Assembly: GCF_004354365.1 (NCBI RefSeq)
Contig: NZ_SJCY01000007.1
Location: forward strand, 124,001-188,000
DNA from: Pedobacter changchengzhani
Lineage (GTDB): Bacteria; Bacteroidota; Bacteroidia; Sphingobacteriales; Sphingobacteriaceae
Length of the DNA: 64,000 nt
Direction: 5' to 3'
Under the pieces are notes generated by a model that worked only from the letters and a program-made list of their open reading frames with translations, was not told the origin of the DNA and ran no database searches. Positions 17,875 through 27,942 of this stretch are shown here, in pieces (positions within the stretch are counted from its first letter, which is position 1; every line of letters begins with the position of its first letter). The position numbers and the translations under genes were made by a program.

Positions 17875-19665
17875 ATGGATAAAAATACCTTTACAGGATT
17901 ATTCCTGATTATGATCATTTTTGCTGGTTCATTCTACTTTTTTAAGCCGAATGACGTAGAAATGAAAAAAGCCAAACAAATTGAGCATGCTGACTCATTG
18001 AAAAAGGCTGGAGTAACAATTGCTCAAAAAGATACGACTAAAATAGCAACAGCTAAGCCGGTATTAGATTCTGTATCCTTAAAAGGTCCTTTTGGAAACG
18101 TATTGTTAGGCACTGAACAAAACACTACTTTAGAAAACGATAAGTTAAAAATCACTTTGAGTAATAAAGGTGGTAAGATTACATCGGTAGAAGTTAAAAA
18201 CAATAAAACCTACAATGGCAAACCTGTTATTTTGTTTAATGCAAAAGATACTAAGTTTGGGTTAACCTTAAATGTAGCGGGCAAAGTTTACAGCACCAAC
18301 GATTTATTCTTTACCGCAACCAAAACTGGAAACGTAGTAACCATGCGTGCCGATTATGGCGCAAACCAATATGTAGCGTATGTTTATGATTTAAAACCCA
18401 CAAGCAATAAAGTGGAGTTTAACATTAATGTAAACGGCTTACAACAAGCAATTGCTGGCAATACCATTGGCTTAAATTGGGAAACAACTTTACTGCAACA
18501 AGAAAAATCGATAGAAAGCGAGCACCGTTACTCTGCACCATATTACAAATATGTAGATGGCAATGTAGATCATTTAAGTGTTACTAAAGATGAAAAAGAA
18601 GATTTAACAAAGGGAAAAGTTCAATGGTTCTCTTTTAAACAACACTTTTTCTCATCAACCTTAATTTATAAGCCAGGTTTCGAAAAAGGAAATTTGGAAG
18701 TTAAAGTACCGTTAGATTCTGGCGTAGTGAAAAACTACACTGCGAATATGCAGTTACCATATACGCATTTGGCCACTCAAAGCTATGCAATGGAGTTTTA
18801 TTTTGGAACGAATAAATTCTCTACGCTTAAAGCCCAAGGTTACGATTTAGAACAACAGGTTGATATGGGTTACTGGCCTTTAAAATATATTAACCGTTTT
18901 ATTGTACTACCTGTATTTAATTTCTTAAACAATTTCGGTTGGAATTTTGGATTAATTATTTTGGTTTTAACCATTTTATTAAAGGTTGCTTTATCGCCAT
19001 TAACTTACAAGTCATATTTATCGATGGCTAAAATGAGGGTTTTAAAGCCAGAAATGGATGAAATTAAAGCTAAAGTTGGTGATGATAACCCTACCCTAGT
19101 GCAACAAGAATATTTAAAGCTTTACAAAAAGGCCGGGGTAAATCCGCTTGGTGGTTGTTTGCCAATGGTTTTACAATTGCCTTTGGTTATGGCGTTCTTC
19201 TTTTTCTTTCCTAACTTATTCGAGTTAAGAGGGCAAAGTTTCCTTTGGATGAAAGATTTATCTACTTATGATGAGTTTATTAAGTTCGGTGTAAAAATTC
19301 CATTTATTGGTGATCACTTAAGTTTAATGTGTGTATTGATGACCATCTCTACCCTAATTATGACTTATTTTAACAATCAGGTATCTGGCGCAACAGGCCA
19401 AATGAAATACATTGGCTACATTATGCCAGTAATTTTCTTAGGTGTGTTAAACAGTTACCCTGCCGGATTAAACTATTACTACTTTTTAGCCAACTTGATG
19501 ACATTCGGTCAGCAGATTTTAATTAGAAGAATGGTTGATGATGATAAAATTCACGCGTTGATACAGCAAAATAAAGCTAGACCAGCAGCCGAAAAGAAGC
19601 AGAAATCTAAATTTCAGCAAAGGCTGGATGATTATATGCGTCAGCAGCAACAAGCAAAAAAATAA
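17875..19665 (+). CDS. yidC: membrane protein insertase YidC
   Basis: YidC inserts and folds inner-membrane proteins, alone or with Sec. The layout is typical of Gram-negative forms. There is one N-terminal helix (residues 5-23), a large periplasmic beta-domain (about 85-335), and five C-terminal helices with the GWNFGLIILVLTILLK entry and the MVLQLPLVMAFFFFF helix. A basic Gln-rich tail (residues 570-596) could bind ribosomes. It has 596 residues and is intact. It is probably co-transcribed with pyrG and ends in a strong terminator. Confidence 0.96.
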   Translation: MDKNTFTGLFLIMIIFAGSFYFFKPNDVEMKKAKQIEHADSLKKAGVTIAQKDTTKIATAKPVLDSVSLKGPFGNVLLGTEQNTTLENDKLKITLSNKGGKITSVEVKNNKTYNGKPVILFNAKDTKFGLTLNVAGKVYSTNDLFFTATKTGNVVTMRADYGANQYVAYVYDLKPTSNKVEFNINVNGLQQAIAGNTIGLNWETTLLQQEKSIESEHRYSAPYYKYVDGNVDHLSVTKDEKEDLTKGKVQWFSFKQHFFSSTLIYKPGFEKGNLEVKVPLDSGVVKNYTANMQLPYTHLATQSYAMEFYFGTNKFSTLKAQGYDLEQQVDMGYWPLKYINRFIVLPVFNFLNNFGWNFGLIILVLTILLKVALSPLTYKSYLSMAKMRVLKPEMDEIKAKVGDDNPTLVQQEYLKLYKKAGVNPLGGCLPMVLQLPLVMAFFFFFPNLFELRGQSFLWMKDLSTYDEFIKFGVKIPFIGDHLSLMCVLMTISTLIMTYFNNQVSGATGQMKYIGYIMPVIFLGVLNSYPAGLNYYYFLANLMTFGQQILIRRMVDDDKIHALIQQNKARPAAEKKQKSKFQQRLDDYMRQQQQAKK

Positions 19666-19668
19666 TAT

Positions 19669-19699
19669 AAAGAGCATCAGAAATGGTGCTCTTTTTTTT
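19669..19699 (+). terminator. Rho-independent terminator after yidC
   Basis: AAAGAGCATC pairs with GGTGCTCTTT around a short loop and is followed by a run of eight T. It begins three bases after the yidC stop. Confidence 0.92.
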
Positions 19700-19767
19700 A
19701 AGGAAAATAAAATTTCAAACAAATGTTGCCAACAAATCATTATGTTTGAGATTACTAAACCTTTACC

Positions 19768-20337
19768 ATGAAGTTTCTATTTATTGCGCTTTCGTTATTG
19801 ACAACTAATTTCGTGCTTCGGGCACAAGAGCAACCGATAAAACGCAACACGCAATTTTCTATCTCCCCTGCTTTCGAGTTGATGAGATCTACCCATTCCA
19901 ACTTATTCTACGCGCCATCTGTAAAAGGAAATTTCTTATTTAAAAATGGTTTCGAGCCTGGTTTTGGTATCGAGCGTTCGTCTACGCCAATACATCACGA
20001 TAATGGTTATGTACTATATAAACTTAGATATTTGCCCATTTATGGTAACTTGAAATATAATTTTAACAACACTAAAAAATTTAGACCTTACGCAGAAAGT
20101 TCTATTGGCTATTCTTTTATAAAATACGACATTGCCGATGACCTTACGCCTAATAATAAATCGCAAGTAAAAGAAAATGGGTTGTACATTTACGGGGGTT
20201 TTGGATTGAAATATACGATAACAAAAAAGGTTAACTCATTTATTGGCGTAGGTTTTAAAGCATACAGAATTACTACGAATGATTTAGACATCAATCCGCA
20301 TGGATTATCTTTTCAGGCGGGCTTTAGCTTTATGTAA
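19768..20337 (+). CDS. outer-membrane beta-barrel protein
   Basis: This 189-residue protein has a signal peptide (ending near LRAQ, residue 20). Alternating strands such as YKLRYLPIYGNLKYNF and a terminal SFQAGFSFM end on an aromatic residue, as small OmpW/OmpX-like barrels do. No known ligand. It precedes two VirJ-like hydrolase genes with a gap of 8 bp, so it may be co-transcribed with them. Confidence 0.8.
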   Translation: MKFLFIALSLLTTNFVLRAQEQPIKRNTQFSISPAFELMRSTHSNLFYAPSVKGNFLFKNGFEPGFGIERSSTPIHHDNGYVLYKLRYLPIYGNLKYNFNNTKKFRPYAESSIGYSFIKYDIADDLTPNNKSQVKENGLYIYGGFGLKYTITKKVNSFIGVGFKAYRITTNDLDINPHGLSFQAGFSFM

Positions 20338-20345
20338 ACAGTTAT

Positions 20346-21080
20346 ATGAAGAAAATAGGTTGGTTGCTTCTCGTTTGTATCACCACCTTAAACAGTTGTG
20401 CATTGTTGAAGCGAAACCGCGTGGCAGAACATAACGGAATTGAAAAAGATGATTATGACCTCCCTATATTTTTATATCCGGTAAAGAAGAAACCATCCGT
20501 AAAGCGATCGAAAAAATTGGTAATTTTTTTAGCAGGAGATGGAGGTTGGATTAAGTTTGAAGACGATTTGGCGACAAAGTTTACGAAAAAAGGTTTTATA
20601 ACCATTGGTTTCAATTCTAGAAGCTATTTTTGGAAAAAGAAAACACCCGATGAAACTTCGGAAGATATAAGTTCAATAATTAAAAAATATAGCCTAAAGT
20701 ATAGAATAACTAAGGTTTACCTATGTGGCTATTCATTTGGCGCCGATGTGTTGCCGTTTGTATATAACCGGCTTAGCCCATTAGTTAAAAAGAAAGTTGT
20801 GGCACTCGAAATGCTTTCGCCTTATTGTACTACCGATTTTATGGTTCACTTTGCAGATTTGATAAACAAATCGAACGATCGTTATCAGTATAACGTAGAT
20901 TCAGAAATTACAAAAATTAAAATTCCAATCTATTGTTTTTACGGTAAGGAAGAAGAGCAGAAACCGTTGGCAACTTTCCAACAGGCAAACTTTTTTTTAG
21001 GCCTTTTGGATGGAGACCACCATTACGACGAATCGGGTTTTGACAAAATTATAAATGTTTTTCACGTTTTGAAGAATTAA
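20346..21080 (+). CDS. VirJ/AcvB-like alpha/beta hydrolase (first of two)
   Basis: This secreted alpha/beta hydrolase has a likely lipobox (TTLNSCALL, Cys near residue 18). The oxyanion strand FLAGDGGW is near residue 61 and the nucleophile elbow GYSFGAD near 128. The C-terminal His is in DGDHHYD. These match the VirJ/AcvB family, which in Agrobacterium hydrolyses lysyl-phosphatidylglycerol in the periplasm. The next gene is a paralogue, and mprF, which makes such lipids, follows on the other strand. The function is inferred by family and neighbour. Confidence 0.85.
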   Translation: MKKIGWLLLVCITTLNSCALLKRNRVAEHNGIEKDDYDLPIFLYPVKKKPSVKRSKKLVIFLAGDGGWIKFEDDLATKFTKKGFITIGFNSRSYFWKKKTPDETSEDISSIIKKYSLKYRITKVYLCGYSFGADVLPFVYNRLSPLVKKKVVALEMLSPYCTTDFMVHFADLINKSNDRYQYNVDSEITKIKIPIYCFYGKEEEQKPLATFQQANFFLGLLDGDHHYDESGFDKIINVFHVLKN

Positions 21081-21083
21081 TAC

Positions 21084-21767
21084 ATGGTATTTAAAATTAG
21101 TTTGAGTTTATTTTTGCTTGGAATTTTTACCCAAACCAATGCGCAAGATAAGGGTGATTTGTTAAAATTTCCTTTACATACGATGAACAAGAATTCATCA
21201 TTACAACTTTTATTTTATGTTAGTGGCGATGGTGGTTGGAATAGTTTTTCGCAAAAATTGTGCGAAGAGCTTTCACAAAAAGGTTATGCAGTGGTTTGCT
21301 TAGATGCAAAAAAATATTTTTGGGAACAGAAAACTCCAGAAAAATTTGCCCAAGATGCTTCGGAGATTTTAGGCTATTATCTTAAATTATGGAATAAAGA
21401 CGCATTTTCTATTGTTGGGTATTCTTTCGGTGCAGATGCTGTTGCATTTTTACCCAATAGAATTTCAAAATATCTTCAAAATAAATTAAAATCGAATGTC
21501 CTGCTCATTCCTTCGCCAACTACCAATTTAGAGGTAAAGGTTAGCGATATGTTTGGTTTTGGCACAGATGATGGCAAATACAAAATTCTCGCTGAAATTA
21601 ATAAAATACAACCACCAGTGCTTTGTATTTTCGCAAAGGATGACGAGAACAGTTTAGCAACACAAATTAAAGGAGATGCAGGTTTAAAAAAAATCTTTTT
21701 ACCAGGTTCGCATAAGTTTGATAACGAGGTGAAAAAAGTTGTACAAACTGTTTCTATGGGATTGTAA
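21084..21767 (+). CDS. VirJ/AcvB-like alpha/beta hydrolase (second of two)
   Basis: This paralogue of the preceding gene starts 3 bp after its stop. It has a cleavable signal peptide (ending near TNAQ, residue 20) rather than a lipobox. The oxyanion strand YVSGDGGW, the elbow GYSFGAD and the His in PGSHKFD are all present, so the catalytic set is complete. The two copies are diverged enough to be an old duplication. The likely action is on aminoacylated phospholipids in the periplasm, as for AcvB. Confidence 0.85.
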   Translation: MVFKISLSLFLLGIFTQTNAQDKGDLLKFPLHTMNKNSSLQLLFYVSGDGGWNSFSQKLCEELSQKGYAVVCLDAKKYFWEQKTPEKFAQDASEILGYYLKLWNKDAFSIVGYSFGADAVAFLPNRISKYLQNKLKSNVLLIPSPTTNLEVKVSDMFGFGTDDGKYKILAEINKIQPPVLCIFAKDDENSLATQIKGDAGLKKIFLPGSHKFDNEVKKVVQTVSMGL

Positions 21768-22046
21768 TATCGATATGCCAAAAAAACTTATTAACTCATG
21801 CTTATTTTGAACCAAGAATTATTGCAACAGCACTTTAAAATTGAGACAATTATTAAAATAGTTGCATCAAAAAAAGATTTGTTTGTTTTTTGTATCTGGT
21901 TCTGTGAAATGATAAACGGATATTTCGCTTCGACTCTCGGACTTACATCTTTCGAGAATTAACAGAAACCATGCTATAACTTTGTTCGCTCTTTATGCCC
22001 AATATTGAATTGAGTTAACTCCATTATACTCACGAAAAAAAAAAAA

Positions 22047-24632
22047 CTAACTTCCTTCTGAAACCCTTTTCAAAGCTTGTGGCACTTGTAGTAAATGGTA
22101 ATTGTGGTTGTAAATTAAATATTTCTTTTGCCAACCAGGATTAAACTTCTCTTTATATTTTCTTAATCCTTTAAATTGAGCAAAAACCTTCAAATTTTCG
22201 TAAGCATACTTAATTGTTTTTTGAGTGATGTTAACGCCATCAATTCCAGATAATGGCGCCAATCCCATATTTACACTTGTAAAACCTTGCTCTTTTAAAT
22301 AGAGAAAAGTTTTTGCAAGTAACATATCCAAAACACCATTTGGTGCATCCGTTTCTTTCCTAATCAAATCGTACGTTGCTTCTCCTGGCGCATAGTCTGG
22401 CACTAAATTTAAAAATGCATATACCTTTTCTTCATCATCCTCAATGGTTAGTACGGTTTGATTTTTTAAGATGGTTTTATCAAAAATGCCCTGTGTAAAC
22501 GCTACCTCTTTTTGATCAAGATCTCTCAACCAATTATCAGATACGCGCTCTAGTTTTTGCAACAATCCCTCTTTTATTGGCGCATTATAAACTTTTAATT
22601 GAAAACCTTCTGAAGTTAATCTGTTTACAGCACTTCTGGTTGTCTTCATTTTTCCACCATCTAAAGTAAACGACGTTAAATCCAGAACAGCTTCCTCACC
22701 TATCGGAATCCATTTTTTACTTAATGATTTATAAAAATCTAACGAAGTTTCCGCAACCCGGTAATAAGCAGTTACAAAGCCATTTTCAGCACAGTTTGCC
22801 TCAAACTTTTCTACAATATCTCTTTTCTCTTCGTCGGTTTCGCCAACAGGATCTTCTAAAACGATGGCAAAGTGTCTCGTAATTTTAAAACTGATAAATG
22901 CCGTACGTTTTTCATTGAAATAAAGAATTTTATCGGGGTATGTTTTAAAATAATCCAAAGCAGAATGACCAAAAGTATCCACTAAAGACGCAGCTTCGTC
23001 GAAATCAGAACCTTCGTTGATGGATTTAGAGAAATAGGGTTTTAACCAGCTAATTACAATAAAAACAATAATAGTTCCGCTGGATATGTAAATTGATTTT
23101 TCGAAATTATTCCCAAAGCTTGTTAAAGGTTTTAACGCTTTGTCATCTATAAAAAAAATAACCTTCAGTACTGCCTTTATTGATTCGATTAAAGTAAAAT
23201 CTAACCCAAAATGTTTTTTATCGATAAAATAGAAACCAATTACCCCATATGCAAAAACGGCAACAATAGCATAAATCCATACCAAATAATTAAATTGAAT
23301 ATACTTTGGGTGTGGTTTCAATTTATAATTAGATCGGGTATAATATAGTGTTGATGCAGCTAAAAAAGCAAACAAAGCATCTTCAAAATCAGCAGATTTT
23401 ATAATGTGACCTACAATTGAGAACAAGCTGAGAAACAAAGCAATGTACCACGCTCTTTTTGATCCCTGAAGTAAAAAAATACTAATAAGCACCATTAGCA
23501 GTCCAAATATCAACACTAAAGCATTGCTGGTTACCACTAAATCTTCGGGGATTATATCCTTAATGAGCCTTAATTTAGTTGGTATTTTTGGTGTTAAGGA
23601 GGAAACCATATTTACTACCCCTAAAATTAGTATGATGAAAGCTGGTAAAACTCTTAGTAAAAGATTATCTTTCTTCGCAATAAAACTAATAACGCCTCCA
23701 ATTAAAGGCAACCAAAACTCAAAAAACCTAAACAACAATGTTATGGTTGCTGCTGCAATTATTGGAAAACCAAACTGTTGCAAAATAAATGTTAGTGATA
23801 CTTCTATGGTACCTAAACCGCGAAGAAAAGGCGAAGCAATCAATAGAATAACCATTACAATATACCCAATAATGGCTGCGGGCCAGCTGGCATTAAAACC
23901 AAGTGCCAACATGCAGATATATAAATGTATAATACCTATAAGTTCGATACCCATTGACACCAACAACGTAAGCCAAAATTGTTTTCTGCTGATTTTTTCT
24001 TCAATCATATCATCCAGAACTGCCGTAAGCGACGGTTTAATTTTAGATAACCATTTATATGCCCAACCTTTTTTGGATATCGAATAAATTAAGGCAATAA
24101 AAAAAATAGTTAACACGATTAAAAAAGCAAAGCTTACAATCTCTGTTATTCCCAAACTTGTGAATAATAAGGCTATGCCTAAAACAGGTACGGCAACTAA
24201 AACAACTGATAAAATGCCACAAAAACCAAATAAGGTAGATGCCAAATGGATTTTGGATTTCGATACACCTTTATCGATATCGCCATTAAAAAAAGCGAGA
24301 GAAGAAAAACCGCCGGCAGGCAAAAATATACTAATCAAATTTCGCTTTAAGAATAAGTTCGTGGCCACACGCAGGCTTAACTTAACACCCAAAGCTTTAA
24401 AACTATGCACATACATTTGCGCTTGTGCTAAAACGTAAAGTATAGTTAAAATTATGCCTATAAAAATGTATATGGGTATGGTTGATGACAGTTGCTGCTT
24501 AATTTGCAAAACTTCTAAATGTTCTTCGTGTACGAAAAACAAAACCATTCCCAACATGAAAATCGCCAAAAAGAATTGCCAGAAAAATTTGTTGTAAACT
24601 AACTTTGATAAAAAAGATGTGGCTTTATGCAT
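22047..24632 (-). CDS. mprF: phosphatidylglycerol lysyltransferase/flippase
   Basis: MprF moves lysine (or another amino acid) from aminoacyl-tRNA to phosphatidylglycerol and flips the product to the outer leaflet, lowering negative charge and cationic-peptide binding. The first 530 or so residues hold about 14 membrane helices of the flippase domain. The C-terminal region (about 560-861) is the GNAT-like DUF2156 synthase, with FVTAYYRVAE and LDMLLAKTFLYLKEQGF. The 861 residues are full length. It converges on the two VirJ-like hydrolases, whose family removes these lipids. Confidence 0.92.
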   Translation of the reverse strand: MHKATSFLSKLVYNKFFWQFFLAIFMLGMVLFFVHEEHLEVLQIKQQLSSTIPIYIFIGIILTILYVLAQAQMYVHSFKALGVKLSLRVATNLFLKRNLISIFLPAGGFSSLAFFNGDIDKGVSKSKIHLASTLFGFCGILSVVLVAVPVLGIALLFTSLGITEIVSFAFLIVLTIFFIALIYSISKKGWAYKWLSKIKPSLTAVLDDMIEEKISRKQFWLTLLVSMGIELIGIIHLYICMLALGFNASWPAAIIGYIVMVILLIASPFLRGLGTIEVSLTFILQQFGFPIIAAATITLLFRFFEFWLPLIGGVISFIAKKDNLLLRVLPAFIILILGVVNMVSSLTPKIPTKLRLIKDIIPEDLVVTSNALVLIFGLLMVLISIFLLQGSKRAWYIALFLSLFSIVGHIIKSADFEDALFAFLAASTLYYTRSNYKLKPHPKYIQFNYLVWIYAIVAVFAYGVIGFYFIDKKHFGLDFTLIESIKAVLKVIFFIDDKALKPLTSFGNNFEKSIYISSGTIIVFIVISWLKPYFSKSINEGSDFDEAASLVDTFGHSALDYFKTYPDKILYFNEKRTAFISFKITRHFAIVLEDPVGETDEEKRDIVEKFEANCAENGFVTAYYRVAETSLDFYKSLSKKWIPIGEEAVLDLTSFTLDGGKMKTTRSAVNRLTSEGFQLKVYNAPIKEGLLQKLERVSDNWLRDLDQKEVAFTQGIFDKTILKNQTVLTIEDDEEKVYAFLNLVPDYAPGEATYDLIRKETDAPNGVLDMLLAKTFLYLKEQGFTSVNMGLAPLSGIDGVNITQKTIKYAYENLKVFAQFKGLRKYKEKFNPGWQKKYLIYNHNYHLLQVPQALKRVSEGS

Positions 24633-24935
24633 ATAAAAGTTGAAATATTTTTGTAGCCTCGGCGCGTTTGGTCAAAAAAGTTAATTATTTAATAAATTAT
24701 TTCCACCTATATGTGGTTTCAAACTAACTATATGCCTCAAATTGAGTTATCAATAAACGATTAGTTACGGGCTTAAACAATCGTAAAAGTAAAAATTAAA
24801 TCCGTTCTATTTTAAAAAATATTAGAGATTAATTTTGCTCGCATTTGTAATATTTGGCATACAAGTTTTTAAATGCGCAATTTTTTTTCAATTTTTAGAT
24901 GTTGGAACTATCCAATTAATTTAAATATTCACAAA
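24633..24935. other. divergent intergenic region
   Basis: This is the space between the mprF start and the S9 peptidase start. It is AT-rich and has no open frame. It must carry promoters for both genes, but I found no exact TAnnTTTG box at a confident distance. Confidence 0.35.
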
Positions 24936-27761
24936 ATGCAGAAAGGACTTTTCATTCTTTTATTATTTACGGTACGAATAACTTTCGCACAGAAAAAACC
25001 GCTAGATCATACGGTTTATGATGCATGGCAAAGTGTAAGCAGTAAACAATTAGCTAACAACGGTTTATGGGCAGCGTACAATATAAATGTACAACAAGGC
25101 GATTCGACATTATACCTTGCCAACCTTAAAAGTGGTAATAAAATTATTGTGCCTAGAGCGATTAAAAATCAATTTACAAACGACTCAAAGTTTGCAGCAT
25201 TTATCATTCGCCCTTTTTATGCAACATTAAGGGAGGCAAAAATAAAAAAGAAAAAAGCAGACGATTTACCGAAAGATACTTTAGGCTTAATTAACCTTAC
25301 CAATGCCAACATCACCAAAGTTGCCCGAGTTAAATCGTTCAAGTTTCCTGAAAATGGTTTTGGATACATGGCCTATTTAATGGATAAACCCGATACCTCA
25401 AAAACAAATAATCCATCACCAAAAAAAGATGGAGATTTCGCTGACGATGAAAAAGAATCTGCTGCATCTAAAAAAGTAGAAGGAACAGATTTAGTGGTAA
25501 AAAATTTATTAACCGGCGCCGATAAAACATACAAATTCGTTACCGATTATCTTTTTAGCAAAGATGGAAAATTATTGGTTTTTAGTGCCTCTGGCTCTAA
25601 AAAAGACAAAGCTGCACCACAAGGTGTATTTCTATTAAACACCGAAAAAGGAACTTTAAAAACACTCGTAAAAGGAAGAGGTTCATTTAAAAACTTTGTA
25701 TTTGATGAGGAAAGTGAACATGTAGCGTTTGTAGGCGAGCAGGATGCTGAAAAGAAAGAAATCAAAGACTACAATGTTTATTACAATGCTTTAACGTTAG
25801 ATACCGCTCAAACTATTGTAGATTATGACATGCCAGGATTGCCGGCAAAATGGTCGGTAAGTGGCGATGGTAAGGTGAACTTTAGCAAAGACGGAAAGAA
25901 GCTTTTCTTCGGCATTGCACCAATTAAAACAGCAAAAGACACTACAATTGTCGATTTTGAAGTGGCTAAAGTAGATGTATGGAATTATAAAGATGATTAT
26001 TTGCAACCAATGCAACTAAAAAATGCTGACAGGGAAAGTAAAAGGAGTTATTTGTCCGTTATCGACATATACAGCAGCGACCCAAAAGTTATTCCCTTGG
26101 CAGATGTTAAAGTGCCCGATTCATGGTTGGTAAACGAAGGCGATGCCGATTTTGTTTTATCATCAACCGATTTTGGCAATAGAATTTCTTCGCAATGGAG
26201 CGGTAGCACTTTAAAGGATTATTATCTGGTGAATACCAAAACAGGCGTTCGTAAAAAAATTATCGAAAAACTTAATGGTTATGCATCAGCTTCACCAGCA
26301 GGAAATTACATTATCTATTTCGATGAAGCAAAAGGAATTTATTACACCTATAACGTACAAACTACTAAAGTTACACAGTTAAACTCAGGCGATGTAAAAT
26401 TTGCCGATGAGTTAAATGATGTGCCAGATTTCGCAAAAGCTTATGGCATTGGCGCATGGACGGAAGGCGATAAAGCCGTTTTAATTTACGATCGTTACGA
26501 TATTTGGTCTTTCTCTCCTGATGGAAAAGGCGAACCGAAAAACTTAACAAACGGTTTTGGCAGGGAAAATAAAATAACGTTTAGATATGAAAAAACCGAT
26601 CCTGAAAGTCGTCTTATTAAGCCAAACGCGGTAATTTGGTTAGATGCTTTTAATAATTTAACTAAAGAAAACGGATTCTATCGGAAAAACATAAGCAGTA
26701 ACAAAAGCCCAGAATTAGCTGTAATGGCAAAATATAAATTTTCTAATTTGGTTAAAGCTAAAGATGCTGAAGTTTATGTTTACGATAAGGGAAATTATGC
26801 AGAATCTCCAAACGTTTATGCTACCATCGATTTCAAAATTGAAAACAAGTTAACAAATACCAATCCTCAGCAAGAAAATTATAATTGGGGCACGGCAGAC
26901 CTTGTAAAATGGAATACGCCGAAGGGATACCCATCAGAAGGTATTTTATATAAGCCAGAAAACTTCGATCCGAATAAAAAATACCCGATGATTGTTTATT
27001 TCTATGAAAAACTTTCGGATGGATTATACACCTATCAAGCGCCTGCACCTACACCATCAAGGCTTAACATTTCATATTTTGTAAGTAATGGCTACCTGGT
27101 TTTTGTACCCGATATTTCGTACACAACGGGTTATCCGGGTCAATCGGCTGTAGAATTTATAAATTCTGGTGTAGAAAGCTTAAAGAAAAATACTTGGGTA
27201 GATGCAAAGAAAATCGGCATTCAGGGCCAAAGTTGGGGTGGCTACCAAGTGGCTTATTTAATTACGCAAAATAATATGTATGCAGCCGCATGGACAGGTG
27301 CACCAGTGGTAAATATGACTTCTGCTTATGGCGGAATTCGCTGGGAAAGCGGTATGAATCGACAGTTTCAGTATGAAAAAACACAAAGTAGAATTGGTGC
27401 AACACTTTGGGAAAAGCCAGAGTTGTACATCCAAAACTCACCGTTATTTATGTTGCCTAAAGTAAATACGCCTGTTGTAATTATGGCTAACGATGGCGAT
27501 GGAGCCGTGCCGTGGTACCAAGGTATAGAGATGTTTACGGGTTTACGCCGACTTGGAAAGCCAGTTTGGTTGCTAAATTATAATGGAGATGGACATAATT
27601 TAATGAAGCGTCAAAACCGCAAAGACATTCAAATTAGAGAACAACAATTTTTTGATTACTATTTGAAAGGGGCAAAAGCTCCGATTTGGATGACTGAGGG
27701 TATACCCGCAACAGAGAAAGGAAAATCGTGGGGATTCGAATTAACAGATGAGAAACCCTAG
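24936..27761 (+). CDS. S9 family peptidase (prolyl oligopeptidase-like)
   Basis: This secreted serine peptidase has about 941 residues. The signal peptide (MQKGLFILLLFTVRITFAQ) dictates the internal ATG start; the first ATG at 24873 would add 21 residues before it. The N-terminal two thirds form a beta-propeller. The C-terminal alpha/beta hydrolase has the nucleophile in GQSWGGYQ, the Asp in NDGDGAVPW and the His in NGDGHNL, so it is active in principle. It cleaves oligopeptides, probably in the periplasm. A terminator follows. Confidence 0.9.
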   Translation: MQKGLFILLLFTVRITFAQKKPLDHTVYDAWQSVSSKQLANNGLWAAYNINVQQGDSTLYLANLKSGNKIIVPRAIKNQFTNDSKFAAFIIRPFYATLREAKIKKKKADDLPKDTLGLINLTNANITKVARVKSFKFPENGFGYMAYLMDKPDTSKTNNPSPKKDGDFADDEKESAASKKVEGTDLVVKNLLTGADKTYKFVTDYLFSKDGKLLVFSASGSKKDKAAPQGVFLLNTEKGTLKTLVKGRGSFKNFVFDEESEHVAFVGEQDAEKKEIKDYNVYYNALTLDTAQTIVDYDMPGLPAKWSVSGDGKVNFSKDGKKLFFGIAPIKTAKDTTIVDFEVAKVDVWNYKDDYLQPMQLKNADRESKRSYLSVIDIYSSDPKVIPLADVKVPDSWLVNEGDADFVLSSTDFGNRISSQWSGSTLKDYYLVNTKTGVRKKIIEKLNGYASASPAGNYIIYFDEAKGIYYTYNVQTTKVTQLNSGDVKFADELNDVPDFAKAYGIGAWTEGDKAVLIYDRYDIWSFSPDGKGEPKNLTNGFGRENKITFRYEKTDPESRLIKPNAVIWLDAFNNLTKENGFYRKNISSNKSPELAVMAKYKFSNLVKAKDAEVYVYDKGNYAESPNVYATIDFKIENKLTNTNPQQENYNWGTADLVKWNTPKGYPSEGILYKPENFDPNKKYPMIVYFYEKLSDGLYTYQAPAPTPSRLNISYFVSNGYLVFVPDISYTTGYPGQSAVEFINSGVESLKKNTWVDAKKIGIQGQSWGGYQVAYLITQNNMYAAAWTGAPVVNMTSAYGGIRWESGMNRQFQYEKTQSRIGATLWEKPELYIQNSPLFMLPKVNTPVVIMANDGDGAVPWYQGIEMFTGLRRLGKPVWLLNYNGDGHNLMKRQNRKDIQIREQQFFDYYLKGAKAPIWMTEGIPATEKGKSWGFELTDEKP

Positions 27762-27831
27762 GCAGTTATCAGTTTACGGCGATTCTCAAAGGGATGCCTT
27801 TGGCCAATTTCTTAGTTAACGAAAAACACTA

Positions 27832-27862
27832 TTTAAAAAGCGATTATTAATCGCTTTTTAAA
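27832..27862 (+). terminator. hairpin terminator after the S9 peptidase gene
   Basis: TTTAAAAAGCGATT and AATCGCTTTTTAAA form a near-perfect hairpin about 70 bp after the stop. The T-rich right arm would end plus-strand transcripts. Confidence 0.8.
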
Positions 27863-27942
27863 TGTAAAAACAATTTTATCCATAAAAAGCAGAAAATTGA
27901 TTTAAAAAAATACTACTTTCAATTTTCAAAATTAAAAACTCA

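Noticed and set aside
23524..24087. Plus-strand frame of 187 codons
   Set aside because: It lies wholly inside mprF on the other strand, with no recognisable motif.
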